NCBI GenBank assembly: GCA_036506495.1
Contig: DASXRQ010000232.1
Span: 75,411-139,410 of the forward strand
Direction of reading: 5' to 3'
DNA: 64,000 nucleotides
Source of the DNA: DASXRC01 sp036506495
Lineage (GTDB): Bacteria > Actinomycetota > Actinomycetes > Mycobacteriales > Micromonosporaceae
Shown one piece after another: positions 24,799 to 33,195 of the stretch. Within the stretch, counting starts at the first letter, position 1. The number at the start of each line of letters is the position of its first letter. The notes under the pieces are model-generated. The model saw only the letters and a list, made by a program, of their open reading frames with translations. It had not been told where the DNA came from and searched no databases. Both the position numbers and the translations under genes were made by a program.

Positions 24799-27627
24799 TT
24801 ACGGACTCGTGTCCATGTTCAGCCGCCAGGCACTCAGGCCGTGCGACGCGCCGTACAGGATCCGCTCCGGCGGCAGGATCGTCAGGCCGGCGATCTCCAC
24901 GTTCGGCATGCCGGGTGCGGCAGCCGTCCAGGTCGTCGTGCCGGCGGCCAGCCGCAGCACGCCGAAGTCGCTCGACGCGTACAGGTCGCCGGTCACCCCG
25001 TCGGCCACGAGGTCGGTGACCGGCAGGTCGCCGAAGTCGTACGACCGGTCGACCCAGCTGGACGTCCCGGTGGTGGGGTTGAAGGTGACCTCGAAGACGT
25101 GCCCCGGCGTAGCGGGCGTGTTTGAGCTGTACCCGCTGTACGAGATCCACGCGTGGTTGCCGTTGGCCGGGTCGACGTAGATGCTGCTGACGAACCGGTT
25201 CGGCGTGGTCGCGTCGTCGTCCAGGCGGGTCCAGTTGACCGCGCTCGCCGGCTCGGCGTCCGCGTTCTTGCTGATGAACACGCGTCCGGTGGTGGTGGCC
25301 GCCCACGCCGTGGAGTTGTCCGCGGCGGTGCGTTCAATCGCGGCCACGGCCGGACCCGCCCGGTCGCCCCAGAACGCGTCGGTCAGCGGGTGTGTGCCGA
25401 GCTGGGCGAAGTCGCCGCACTCGTCGCCCGTCTGCGTGGTTCCGGTCCACTCGTTGCAGATGGCGTTGGCCTCCGCGAGCGACCGCGTGCCAAGGCCGAA
25501 GGTCTTGGTGCGGTACGCGGTGACCCCACTGCCGGCGAACATCGTCCCGCTGACCGTCGGGTCGGAGATGACCGGCGCGTAGAACTGGGTGCCCCCGTCG
25601 CGGCCCATCTGGCCGCCACCCACGAAGATCCAGTCAGCGGTGGCGCCCTTGTTGAAGTTAACGTCGATGGCGTCGCCGGTGAAGGTGTGGAACCGGAAGT
25701 CCCGGTTGCTGACGTCGAAGCCGGACTGGCCACCGTCACCGATCATCTTGTTTTCCCACTTGCTCGGGCTGCCCGACGTCTGCCAGGTTCCGTTGTCCTG
25801 GGTGCCGCCCTGCAGCACGTTGGCGTTGGCCGGGCTCACCGACAGGCTCTGGAACTGGAGCGTGTTCAACCCCTTGTTGAGGCTCGTGAGCGTCGACGGG
25901 ATCCGGGACAGCATCTGCTCGCAGCGGCCGAGCGTCGCGCCGGACAGGCCGCGGTTGGGGTCGCCGCACCAGTCGCCACGGTCCACGAACGAGCCGCTGG
26001 ACCTCATGACGCCGCCGTCGTTGGTCTCGAAGAACTGGAACGGGTTGTTCGGATTGAGGACGAGATCGTGCTGGTCGGGGTGGAGCCCGTTGGGGTGCAG
26101 CGGGTCGGTGCCGTCGAACGTCATGTCCGTTCCCGTCACACCCGCGTCCGTCGACAGGACCACGCCGCGCTTGTTGGCGATGGTCTGCCCGTACGAGTAC
26201 GAGCCGCCCGCGTAGACGATGTCCGGGTTGCTGGCCGAGGTCGTGACGAACATGTCGTACCAGCACTGGCCGGTGCCGGGGGCGCCCGGCGAGCAGAGGT
26301 TGTGGAACGCCCACCCGCTGTCTGCGACGTTCGAACTGGACAACGTGGTGAAGGTCGGAGTGCCGGTCGCGACGTCGTCGCTGCGCGACAGCCGGGCGGC
26401 CTGCTGACCCTGGTTTCCCTCGTACACGTACATGCGGGTCTTGCCGTTGGCCAGCCGCACGACGTCGAAGGCCTGCCGGGTCGGGATGACCGTGGTGGTC
26501 AGCGGCGCCTTGATCTGCGTCCACGTCGCGCCGGCGTCGTTCGACCGCCAGATGCCGCGCGTGTACGACGAGGCGTACACGGTGTTCGGGTCGCTCGGGT
26601 CGAGCTCGACGGCCCGCACGCCGCGCGGCGAGCAGGGCGTGAGGTTGTTGAACTCGGCGAGGCTGCCCGTGCAGTCGGCGGCGTTGGTCGAGCCGTTGTG
26701 GATGAACGTCCAGGTCGCGCCGCCGTCGGTCGACTTGAACAGACCCCACTGCGCCGCATCCGGCACCGGGCGGGTCACGCCGGTGCAGCACACGCTGGAC
26801 ATGCCGCGCAGGGCGGTCGTCGTGCCGACATAGATGGTGTTCGGTTCGCCCGGCTTGACGACGATCTCGCCGATGCCCTTGCCACCGAGCTGCGCCTTGC
26901 CGATGGGCCCGGTCCAGGTGTTGCCGCCGTTGGTCGACTTGTAGAGGCCGACGCCGGCCACGCAGCCCGAGCCGCAGGTGTTCGCCTCGCCGGTGCCGAC
27001 GTAGATCGTGTTGCCGGTCGGGTCGTTCTTGTCGATGGTCACCGCGCCGGCGGCGTTGATGCCGAGCGGTCCGCCCAGGTAATCCCACTTCGGTGGATCG
27101 GCCAGCGCGTCCTTGGTCCGCCAGACGCCGCCGCCGGCCGGAGTGATGAATATGCGGCAGTCGCCCGGCACGCAGGTGGCGCCGATCGCGATGGCGGTCG
27201 TGCGGCCGCCGGCGATGTACGCGTTGGGCACGTAGTTGAACGAGTTGCGCAGCGGCGTGAACGGGTACAGGGCCTGGTCCGGGCCGACCGTGACCCAGGT
27301 GCCCTTCTGTCCCTTGCCGGTCGGGAACGGCCGGCCCTTCGCCGAGCTGAAGGCGGCCCTCGCCGCGTTCATCTGCGCGAGGGTGATCGTGTCGGACGGG
27401 TACGCGCGCTCGAGGAACGCCTGATCGGCGGAGCCCGCCGGCCCCTCCAACCCGCCGTTCTCCGGGAGCGTCTCCATGTGCCGAGAAATCAACGGCGGGA
27501 GATCGCCCTCGCCGAAACCTTCGTCTTCTTCTCTCTCGCCTGACAGGTTGAGTGCCACCACTCCGGCGAGAACGAGAAGGAGTGAGGTGGCGATGCCTAT
27601 CAGGACCTGACGACTTCTACGGGACAC
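24799..27627 (-). CDS. large secreted Asp-box (BNR) beta-propeller protein
   Basis: A 942-residue exported protein. A hydrophobic signal or anchor segment (about residues 8-28) is followed by an acidic stretch. The bulk is a double-propeller-like array with Asp-box (BNR) motifs KSTNGGNTWTG (about 230), KSTDGGATWTF (about 298) and RSNDAGATWTQ (about 362), as in sortilin/VPS10, sialidase and GH74-type folds. Several Cys pairs suggest disulfides. No sialidase or glycosidase catalytic residues can be assigned, so it may only bind ligand. GTG at 27627 is preferred over a codon six residues upstream because GGGAGGG lies at the right distance. A strong terminator follows. Confidence 0.75.
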   Translation of the reverse strand: MSRRSRQVLIGIATSLLLVLAGVVALNLSGEREEDEGFGEGDLPPLISRHMETLPENGGLEGPAGSADQAFLERAYPSDTITLAQMNAARAAFSSAKGRPFPTGKGQKGTWVTVGPDQALYPFTPLRNSFNYVPNAYIAGGRTTAIAIGATCVPGDCRIFITPAGGGVWRTKDALADPPKWDYLGGPLGINAAGAVTIDKNDPTGNTIYVGTGEANTCGSGCVAGVGLYKSTNGGNTWTGPIGKAQLGGKGIGEIVVKPGEPNTIYVGTTTALRGMSSVCCTGVTRPVPDAAQWGLFKSTDGGATWTFIHNGSTNAADCTGSLAEFNNLTPCSPRGVRAVELDPSDPNTVYASSYTRGIWRSNDAGATWTQIKAPLTTTVIPTRQAFDVVRLANGKTRMYVYEGNQGQQAARLSRSDDVATGTPTFTTLSSSNVADSGWAFHNLCSPGAPGTGQCWYDMFVTTSASNPDIVYAGGSYSYGQTIANKRGVVLSTDAGVTGTDMTFDGTDPLHPNGLHPDQHDLVLNPNNPFQFFETNDGGVMRSSGSFVDRGDWCGDPNRGLSGATLGRCEQMLSRIPSTLTSLNKGLNTLQFQSLSVSPANANVLQGGTQDNGTWQTSGSPSKWENKMIGDGGQSGFDVSNRDFRFHTFTGDAIDVNFNKGATADWIFVGGGQMGRDGGTQFYAPVISDPTVSGTMFAGSGVTAYRTKTFGLGTRSLAEANAICNEWTGTTQTGDECGDFAQLGTHPLTDAFWGDRAGPAVAAIERTAADNSTAWAATTTGRVFISKNADAEPASAVNWTRLDDDATTPNRFVSSIYVDPANGNHAWISYSGYSSNTPATPGHVFEVTFNPTTGTSSWVDRSYDFGDLPVTDLVADGVTGDLYASSDFGVLRLAAGTTTWTAAAPGMPNVEIAGLTILPPERILYGASHGLSAWRLNMDTSP

Positions 27628-27738
27628 GGGGGTAGCCCTCCCCATGGTCGTCGCTGCACGGCGGTCCCGGGGGTCGACGACCGTCGTTGGCAGCGTCCTG
27701 GTTGGAGCCTCGCAGATTGCTTCTCGCCGGACAACAGG

Positions 27739-28527
27739 TCAGCGGCGCTGGTTGCGCGGTGAGGCCGCGCGTAGGTCCGCCTCGATGCCGGACGCGGCGC
27801 GCAGCAGCGGCGGCAGCAGCTTGCGTCGCATCACGTCGAGCGAGGTGCGGCTGGCGTGTGCCGAGACGTTCACGGCCGCGACCACGCGGCCGGTGCGGTC
27901 CCGGATCGGCGCGGCGACCGCCCGCAGGCCCTCCTCGAGCTCCTGGTTGACCAGAGCCCAGCCCTGGGCGCGTACCCGGGCCAGCTCGGCCCGCAGGGCG
28001 GAGACCGATTCGACGGTACGCGGGGTGAGCCGGTCCAACCGGACCCGACCAAGGTAAGCCTCGAGGTCCGCGTCGGGCAGGCCGGCGAGCAGGACGCGAC
28101 CCATCGACGTGGCGTACGCGGGGAACCGGGTGCCGACATTGATCGCCACCGTCATGATCCTGCTCGTCGGCACCCGGGCGACGTAGACGACGTCATCGCC
28201 GTCCAGCACGGACACCGACGACGACTCGTTGACCTCGGCGACGAGGCCCTCGAGGTGCGGCTCGGCCACCTCGGGCAGGGACAGCGAGGAGAGGTACGCG
28301 TAGCCCAGCTCAAGGACCCGTGCGGTGAGCGAGAAGAACCGACCGTCGTTGCGGACGTAGCCCAGCTCGGCGAGCGTGAGCAGGAACCGGCGGGCGGCCG
28401 CGCGGGTCACCCCGGTCGCCGCCGCCACCTCGCTGAGCGTCAGCTCGCTGTGCTGGGCGTCGAACGCGCGGATCACCGCCAGTCCGCGTTCGAGCGACTG
28501 CACGAAGTCGGAGCCCCGGTCGCTCAC
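27739..28527 (-). CDS. pcaR: IclR-family regulator of the pca operon (PcaR-like)
   Basis: A 262-residue regulator. An N-terminal winged helix-turn-helix (LTLSEVAAATGVTRAAARRFLLTLAELGYV) is followed by the IclR effector domain (DVVYVARVPTSRIMTVAINVGTRFPAYATSMGRVLLA and ELEEGLRAVAAPIRD). PcaR/PobR/CatR-type IclR proteins control protocatechuate genes in response to beta-ketoadipate or aromatics. GTG at 28527 overlaps the pcaC stop (GTGA), placing it as the last gene of the operon. Its operator is probably in the 33.0-33.2 kb divergent region (inference). The gene symbol follows family and position. Confidence 0.82.
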   Translation of the reverse strand: MSDRGSDFVQSLERGLAVIRAFDAQHSELTLSEVAAATGVTRAAARRFLLTLAELGYVRNDGRFFSLTARVLELGYAYLSSLSLPEVAEPHLEGLVAEVNESSSVSVLDGDDVVYVARVPTSRIMTVAINVGTRFPAYATSMGRVLLAGLPDADLEAYLGRVRLDRLTPRTVESVSALRAELARVRAQGWALVNQELEEGLRAVAAPIRDRTGRVVAAVNVSAHASRTSLDVMRRKLLPPLLRAASGIEADLRAASPRNQRR

Positions 28528-28916
28528 CGTTCCGTGCCCATCTCGTCGAGCACCCGTTGCGCCACCGCGAACGCGGCGTTGGCGGCCGGCGCACCCGCGT
28601 ACACCGCCGTGTGCAGCAGGACCTCGCCGATCTCGTCCGGGGTGACGCCGAGCCGGATCGCCGCGGCCACGTGCATGGCCAGCTCGTGCTCGCTGCGCAG
28701 CGCCGTCAGCAGCGCCAGGGTCAGGTAGCTGCGGATGCGCAGGTCCAATCCGGGCCGCGCCCACACCTGCCCCCACGCGGCGCGGGTGAGGTACTCCTGG
28801 AACGGCGCGGTGAAGCCGGTGGTGGTCGCGGTCGCCCGGTCCACGTGGTCGTCGCCGAGGACCGTGCGGCGCATCGCCTCGCCGGTCCGGTCGAGCTCGT
28901 CGCCGCGGTCACTCAT
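28524..28916 (-). CDS. pcaC: 4-carboxymuconolactone decarboxylase
   Basis: A 130-residue carboxymuconolactone decarboxylase with the family core TRAAWGQVWARPGLDLRIRSYLTLALLTALRSEHELAMHVAAAIRLGV and GEVLLHTAVYAGAPAANAAF. It converts 4-carboxymuconolactone to the enol-lactone in the protocatechuate branch. In many actinomycetes this domain is fused to the enol-lactone hydrolase PcaD (PcaL); here it stands alone, and no PcaD is found in the window. A GAGGAGA ribosome site precedes the ATG at 28916. It overlaps pcaR by 4 bp. Confidence 0.9.
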   Translation of the reverse strand: MSDRGDELDRTGEAMRRTVLGDDHVDRATATTTGFTAPFQEYLTRAAWGQVWARPGLDLRIRSYLTLALLTALRSEHELAMHVAAAIRLGVTPDEIGEVLLHTAVYAGAPAANAAFAVAQRVLDEMGTER

Positions 28917-28950
28917 CGCGTCTCCTCACCCCGGAGTAACCCCGTTTGAA

Positions 28951-29033
28951 CCTTTGCTCTGCTTCCGCCGGGGATACAGCCGGCGTCCGATATCCGGACG
29001 CGCGCCGTATCCTCCCAGGAAGCAGAGCAAAGG
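28951..29033. repeat. 83-bp palindrome between pcaB and pcaC
   Basis: The outer arms 28951-28966 and 29018-29033 (CCTTTGCTCTGCTTCC and its complement) pair perfectly over 16 bp. Further in, GGGGATAC pairs with GTATCCTC and GGCGTCCG with CGGACGCG-side bases around an ATATC loop, so about 34 of 39 positions pair. It fills most of the 159-bp gap within the pca operon. It could be an attenuator, an RNA-processing structure or a miniature mobile element. Confidence 0.75.
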
Positions 29034-29075
29034 AGGCTGCACGACCTGTCCGACCCGCCGGCCAGCGGCTCCTGA

Positions 29076-30284
29076 TCACGGCGGCGATCCGCGCGTCGCG
29101 TGCGCGGCCAGCGCACGGTCGACCAGTTCACCGGCGGCGCCGAGGCGGGCCGCCGGGTCCCCCAGGCCGGCGGCCGCGGCGAGGCGCGACAGGTTCGTCG
29201 CCATCGCGTCCTCGTGCACGGTCAGCCCGGTCAGGCATTCGCGCAGCCAGGCGGCGGCGGAGCCCACCGACGTCAAGAGCTCGCGCAGCGGCCGCCACTC
29301 GGCGTGCCACGCACCGGCGGCGCGCTGGTGCTCGTGCACCATCGCGGCGAGCAGCGTCGCGACCAGCCCCGGCGCCTGCGTGGCGCAGCCGATCGCCGCG
29401 ACGCTCGCGACCGGGTTCCGCTTGTGCGCCATCGCCGACGACGCGCCGCCGCCCGTCTCCGCCACCTCGCTGACGTCGCTCTGCGCGAGCAGGGTGACGT
29501 CCCGGGCCGCCTTGCCGATCGCGCCCGCGGCCGTGCCGAGCGCACCGGCCAAGTCGGCGATCCGGGTGCGGTCGGTGTGCCACGGCAGCGCCGGGGCGGA
29601 CAGGCCGAGCTCGGCCGCGTACCGGGCCACCAGCGGCTGGCCGGACTCGCCCCAGCGGTCGAGGGTCCCGACCGGCCCGCCCAGCTGCACGGCGAGCCGG
29701 GTGTCGCGTACCACGACCAACCGGTCGGCCGCGGCGTCGAGCGCGGCGAGCCAGCCCGCGGCGGCGAGCCCGAACGTCACAGGCAGCGCGTGCTGCAGCA
29801 GCGTGCGGCCGGCCATCGGGGTGTCGCGGTGCGCGGCGGCCAGGCGTGCCGCGGCGTTGGCGGCGCCGGAAAGGTCGCCGAGCAGCGCACCGAGGGCGCG
29901 GTGGGCCACGAGCATCGCCGCGGTGTCGAGGATGTCCTGGCTCGTCGCTCCATAGTGGACGAACTTGGCGGCGTCGGCGCCGGCGGCGTCGCGCACCGCC
30001 CGGACCAGCGGCAGCACGGGGTTGCCCGGGCCGGCCGCGGCACGACCGAGCGCGCCGATGTCGTACCGCTCGGGCCGGCAGACCGCTGCGATTGCCGCGG
30101 CCGCCTCGGCCGGGATGAGCCCCACCGCGGCCTGCGCGGTGGCCAGCGCCGCCTCCGCTTCGAGCATCGCGGACAGCCACGCGACGTCGGCCACCTCGGT
30201 GCGCACCGGCCCGCGGGCCAGCACGCCGTCGAATAGGCCCGGCCCGGCGTACGGCGGCTCAGACGTCGAAGAAGACGGTTTCAT
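29076..30284 (-). CDS. pcaB: 3-carboxy-cis,cis-muconate cycloisomerase
   Basis: A 402-residue member of the fumarase/aspartase superfamily. The signature loop GGGASSAMAHKRNPVASV carries the catalytic serine. HYGATSQDILDTA and HALPVTFGLAAAGWL are the other two conserved regions. It cyclises 3-carboxymuconate, the PcaHG product, to 4-carboxymuconolactone. The ATG at 30284 overlaps the pcaG coding end by 26 bp and has GGGGGAG just upstream. The position after pcaHG supports PcaB rather than adenylosuccinate lyase, which shares the fold. Confidence 0.9.
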   Translation of the reverse strand: MKPSSSTSEPPYAGPGLFDGVLARGPVRTEVADVAWLSAMLEAEAALATAQAAVGLIPAEAAAAIAAVCRPERYDIGALGRAAAGPGNPVLPLVRAVRDAAGADAAKFVHYGATSQDILDTAAMLVAHRALGALLGDLSGAANAAARLAAAHRDTPMAGRTLLQHALPVTFGLAAAGWLAALDAAADRLVVVRDTRLAVQLGGPVGTLDRWGESGQPLVARYAAELGLSAPALPWHTDRTRIADLAGALGTAAGAIGKAARDVTLLAQSDVSEVAETGGGASSAMAHKRNPVASVAAIGCATQAPGLVATLLAAMVHEHQRAAGAWHAEWRPLRELLTSVGSAAAWLRECLTGLTVHEDAMATNLSRLAAAAGLGDPAARLGAAGELVDRALAAHATRGSPP

Positions 30285-30765
30285 GCTCCCCCTGCAGCCG
30301 GATGTCCAGGACGTACCCGTCCTCGGCCCGACGGGCGACGAGGGTGCCGCGGGCCGGCTCGTCGATGCCGGCGAGCACCGGGTCGGCGTCGTTGGCGGCC
30401 TTCTCGTCGGCGAAGTAGACCCGGGTCACGACCCGGTCGAGCAGCCCGCGCGCGAACACGGACAGGTTCAGGTGGGGTGCCTGGATCGTGCCGTCGGGGC
30501 CGGGAACCGGACCTGGCTTCACGGTCAGGATCGCGTACGCCCCGTGCTCATCGGTGGGGCAGCGGCCGAACCCGCGGATCCCGGGCGGGCCGGCCTGCCA
30601 GCTCTCCACGAGCGCGTCGGGTACGGGCTCGCCGGCGCCGTCCAGCACCCGCCCACGTAACCAGATGGCGCCGTCGGTGCCGGGCGCCGCGGCGTACGGT
30701 CCCTCCTTCCAGGGCAGCGCGTGTGCGAAGAACGGGCCGATGGTCTGCGACGGGGTGAGCTTCAT
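30259..30765 (-). CDS. pcaG: protocatechuate 3,4-dioxygenase alpha subunit
   Basis: A 168-residue intradiol dioxygenase alpha subunit. It begins MKLTPSQTIGPFFAHALPW, the standard PcaG opening, and has the beta-sandwich segments GRVLDGAGEPVPDALVESWQA and GFGRCPTDEHGAYAILTVKPG. As expected for an alpha subunit, it lacks the Fe(III) tyrosine/histidine set carried by PcaH. The start at 30765 overlaps the pcaH stop by 4 bp. PcaHG cleaves protocatechuate to 3-carboxymuconate. Confidence 0.92.
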   Translation of the reverse strand: MKLTPSQTIGPFFAHALPWKEGPYAAAPGTDGAIWLRGRVLDGAGEPVPDALVESWQAGPPGIRGFGRCPTDEHGAYAILTVKPGPVPGPDGTIQAPHLNLSVFARGLLDRVVTRVYFADEKAANDADPVLAGIDEPARGTLVARRAEDGYVLDIRLQGEHETVFFDV

Positions 30766-31457
30766 GGTGACTCCGTCGGGGTCTGGGCCGGGCCGCGCAG
30801 CACGATGTCGAACCGGTACGCCAACGCCCACTCCGGCACGGTCTGCGACAGGTCGAAGTCGGCGACCAGCCGTGGTCGGGCCGCCTCGGGCACCGAGTTG
30901 AAGATCGGGTCCTGACCGAAGAGCGGGTCGCCGGGGAAGTACATCTGGGTGATCAGCCGCTGTACGAAGGCGCGGCCGAACAACGAAAAGTGGATGTGCG
31001 CGGGCCGCCACGCGTTGTCGTGGTTGCGCCAGGGGTACGCGCCGGGCTTGACGGTGATGAACCGGTAGCGACCCGCGTCGTCGGTCAGGCAGCGGCCGAC
31101 GCCGGTGAAGTTGGAGTCGAGCGGTGCCGGGTGGCGGTCGACCGGGTGCGCGTACCGGCCGGCGGAGTTGGCCTGCCAGACCTCGACGAGCGTACGCGGC
31201 ACCGGGCGTCCGCCGCCGTCGAGAACCCGGCCATGGACGATGATCCGCTCGCCGAGTGGCTCGCCGGGGTGCTGGGCGGTCAGGTCGTGATCGAGCGGAC
31301 CCACGAGCCCGTCACCGAGCAGTGGCCCCGTCACCTCGGTGCGCGTGTGCGGCAGCCAGACCAGCGGCCGGCTCGGCGCGCGCAACGCGGTCGACCGGTA
31401 CGCCGGCCAGGCCAGCGGCGGGTGGACGCCTGCCGGCGCCCGTTGGAAGCCGGTCAC
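30762..31457 (-). CDS. pcaH: protocatechuate 3,4-dioxygenase beta subunit
   Basis: A 231-residue catalytic subunit of the intradiol dioxygenase. The Fe(III) ligands are visible: Tyr102 (GRYAHP), Tyr141 (GAYPWRN) and His154/His156 (RPAHIHFS). The RIIVHGRVLDGGGRPVPRTLVEVWQANSAG segment is the family core. GTG at 31457 overlaps the upstream CoA-transferase stop (GTGA). It works with PcaG on protocatechuate, the product of PobA encoded in the divergent operon. Confidence 0.93.
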   Translation of the reverse strand: MTGFQRAPAGVHPPLAWPAYRSTALRAPSRPLVWLPHTRTEVTGPLLGDGLVGPLDHDLTAQHPGEPLGERIIVHGRVLDGGGRPVPRTLVEVWQANSAGRYAHPVDRHPAPLDSNFTGVGRCLTDDAGRYRFITVKPGAYPWRNHDNAWRPAHIHFSLFGRAFVQRLITQMYFPGDPLFGQDPIFNSVPEAARPRLVADFDLSQTVPEWALAYRFDIVLRGPAQTPTESP

Positions 31458-32212
31458 ACCTTCTCCCCTCCCGCGACAAGCTCCCGCAACAGGCCCAGCT
31501 CCTCGCCGGTGGGCGGCGGCGTCAGGCCGAGCGGATCGGCGACGGCCAGCTCCCATCCGGTCGCGGCGCGGACCTGGCCCGGGTCCACCCCATGGTGCAC
31601 CTGGGTCAGGGTCAGCTCGCAGGTGACCGGGTCCGGCCGGAGCACGCCGAGGTCGGTGACCACCAGCACCGGACCGCGCCCGCGCAGCCCCAACCTCTCC
31701 CGGGCGCCGGGCCCGTCGCCGTAGCCGACCGAGGTCACGAAGTCGACCTTGTCGACGAACGCCCGGCGGCTGTGCCGGACGAGGATGAACACCTCGCGGC
31801 ACGACGCGGCGATCTCGGGTGCCCCGCCGGCGCCGGGAAGGCGCACCTTCGGGCGCCGGTAGTCGTCACCGATCACGGTGGTGTTGATGTTCCCGAAGCG
31901 GTCGAGCTGGGCCGCGGCGAGGAAGCCGACGTCGATGCGGCCGGGCTGGAGCCAGTAGTTGAACACCTCCGGCACGCTGACCACCGCGTCCGCGGTCTCC
32001 GCCAGCTCACCGTCGCCAATGGACAGCGGCAGCGCGCGCGGCTTGGCGCCGACCGTACCCGACTCGTACACCAGCACAAGGTCGGGGGAGTGCAGCCGTC
32101 GGGCGAGGTTCGCCGCGGTGCTCGGCAGGCCGATCCCCACGAAGCACGACCCGCGGCCCGCCAGGGCGCGTGCGGCGGCGACGGTCATCATCTCCTCGGC
32201 CGTCCAGCTCAC
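31454..32212 (-). CDS. pcaJ: 3-oxoadipate CoA-transferase-like beta subunit
   Basis: A 252-residue family I CoA-transferase subunit B. The catalytic glutamate lies in LVLVYESGTVGAKP, and the glycine-rich FVGIGLPSTAANLARR loop and the GFLAAAQLDRFGNINTTVIG segment are present. At 252 residues it is longer than classic PcaJ (about 215) and resembles glutaconate-CoA-transferase-type subunits often found in actinomycete pca operons. GTG at 32212 overlaps the alpha-subunit stop. The role in moving CoA from succinyl-CoA to beta-ketoadipate is inferred from the operon. Confidence 0.8.
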   Translation of the reverse strand: MSWTAEEMMTVAAARALAGRGSCFVGIGLPSTAANLARRLHSPDLVLVYESGTVGAKPRALPLSIGDGELAETADAVVSVPEVFNYWLQPGRIDVGFLAAAQLDRFGNINTTVIGDDYRRPKVRLPGAGGAPEIAASCREVFILVRHSRRAFVDKVDFVTSVGYGDGPGARERLGLRGRGPVLVVTDLGVLRPDPVTCELTLTQVHHGVDPGQVRAATGWELAVADPLGLTPPPTGEELGLLRELVAGGEKV

Positions 32213-33030
32213 CGGGGACTCCCGGCCGGGTCGAGCACGTGCTCGGCCAGCCATTCGGTGAACGTCTCCCGGTCCCGGCTGATCCCGTCCCACTCCTGGT
32301 AGAACCGGTTGTCCCGGTCGTAGTAACCCTGGGCGTACGACGGGTGGGCACCGCGCGGCACCTCGGCGACCGCGGTCACCACCCAGGACGGGAGCACGAT
32401 CGCGCCGGGGCGCGGATCGAGGTCGTCCACGACCTCCTCCACCGTCACCAGCGAGCGGTGCCCGGCGAGCACGGCCTCCTTCTGTACGCCGGTGATGCCC
32501 CACAGCTGGACGTTGCCCCGCCGGTCGGCCCGCTGGGCGTGGATGATCGTGACGTCGGGGCGCAGGGCCGGCACCGCGGTCAGCACCTCGCCGGTGAACG
32601 GGCAGGTGATCGGCGCGAGCGTCCTCGTGTGCCGGGCCAGGTCGGTGCCGCGGTACCCGCGCAGCACCGCGAACGGCAGGCCGGACGCCCCGGCCACGTA
32701 CCGGTTCGCCATCCCGGCGTGGCTGTGCTCCTCCAGCTCGAGCGGCGCGGGCCAGTCGCGCTCGACCGCGTCGCGCAGCCGGTGCAGCGAGCCGACGCCG
32801 GGGTTGCCGCCCCAGGCGAACACGAGCTTGCGGGCGCAGCCGGCGCCGATCATCTGGTCGTACACGATGTCCGGCGTCATCCGCACCAACGTCAGCTCCC
32901 GCCGGCCCTGGCGGATGATCTCGTGGCCGGCCCGGACCGGGATCAGGTGCGTGAATCCCTCCAGCGCGACTGTGTCGCCGTCGCGCACCAGGCCCGAGAT
33001 CCCCTCGGCCAGGCCGACGAGCTCCGCCAT
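32209..33030 (-). CDS. pcaI: 3-oxoadipate CoA-transferase-like alpha subunit
   Basis: A 273-residue family I CoA-transferase subunit A, with VRDGDTVALEGFTHLIPVRAGHEIIRQ, the KLVFAWGGNPGVGSLHRLRDAV segment and DVTIIHAQRADRRGNVQLWG, all typical of the family. It is first in the leftward pca operon. The ATG at 33030 has GGAGGT five bases upstream; a GTG two codons earlier overlaps that site and is unlikely. Expected substrate is beta-ketoadipate, though the GctA-like form leaves other dicarboxylates possible. Confidence 0.82.
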   Translation of the reverse strand: MAELVGLAEGISGLVRDGDTVALEGFTHLIPVRAGHEIIRQGRRELTLVRMTPDIVYDQMIGAGCARKLVFAWGGNPGVGSLHRLRDAVERDWPAPLELEEHSHAGMANRYVAGASGLPFAVLRGYRGTDLARHTRTLAPITCPFTGEVLTAVPALRPDVTIIHAQRADRRGNVQLWGITGVQKEAVLAGHRSLVTVEEVVDDLDPRPGAIVLPSWVVTAVAEVPRGAHPSYAQGYYDRDNRFYQEWDGISRDRETFTEWLAEHVLDPAGSPR

Positions 33031-33072
33031 TGGCACCTCCGTGCGCAGTGCGAACGGGTGTTCTCTTCCCGC

Positions 33073-33102
33073 ACCCTAGGGAGCGGACTCAGCGAGCGTC
33101 AA
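33073..33102 (-). promoter_or_regulatory. promoter of the leftward pca operon
   Basis: On the minus strand TTGACG (33102-33097), an 18-base spacer and TAGGGT (33078-33073) form a good -35/-10 pair, about 40 bp before the pcaI start at 33030. Confidence 0.65.
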
Positions 33103-33106
33103 TGGG

Positions 33107-33135
33107 TTGACGGTGCCCAGGGCGGGCTCTACGTT
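33107..33135 (+). promoter_or_regulatory. promoter of the rightward ABC transporter-pobA operon
   Basis: TTGACG at 33107-33112, a 17-base spacer and TACGTT at 33130-33135 match a primary-sigma promoter. Its -35 is only four bases from the divergent -35, and together they form the palindrome CGTCAA-TGGG-TTGACG. Confidence 0.7.
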
Positions 33136-33148
33136 CTCCTAGAGAACG
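33132..33148. promoter_or_regulatory. operator-like palindrome CGTTCTC-CTA-GAGAACG
   Basis: A perfect 7-3-7 palindrome overlaps the -10 and expected start point of the rightward promoter. A repressor bound here would block transcription of the transporter-pobA operon. The IclR regulator encoded at 27739-28527 is the nearest candidate (inference). Confidence 0.6.
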
Positions 33149-33195
33149 AGCGTGCGATCTCCGAACACTATCCCCTCGGTGGATGGAGCCCCTCC

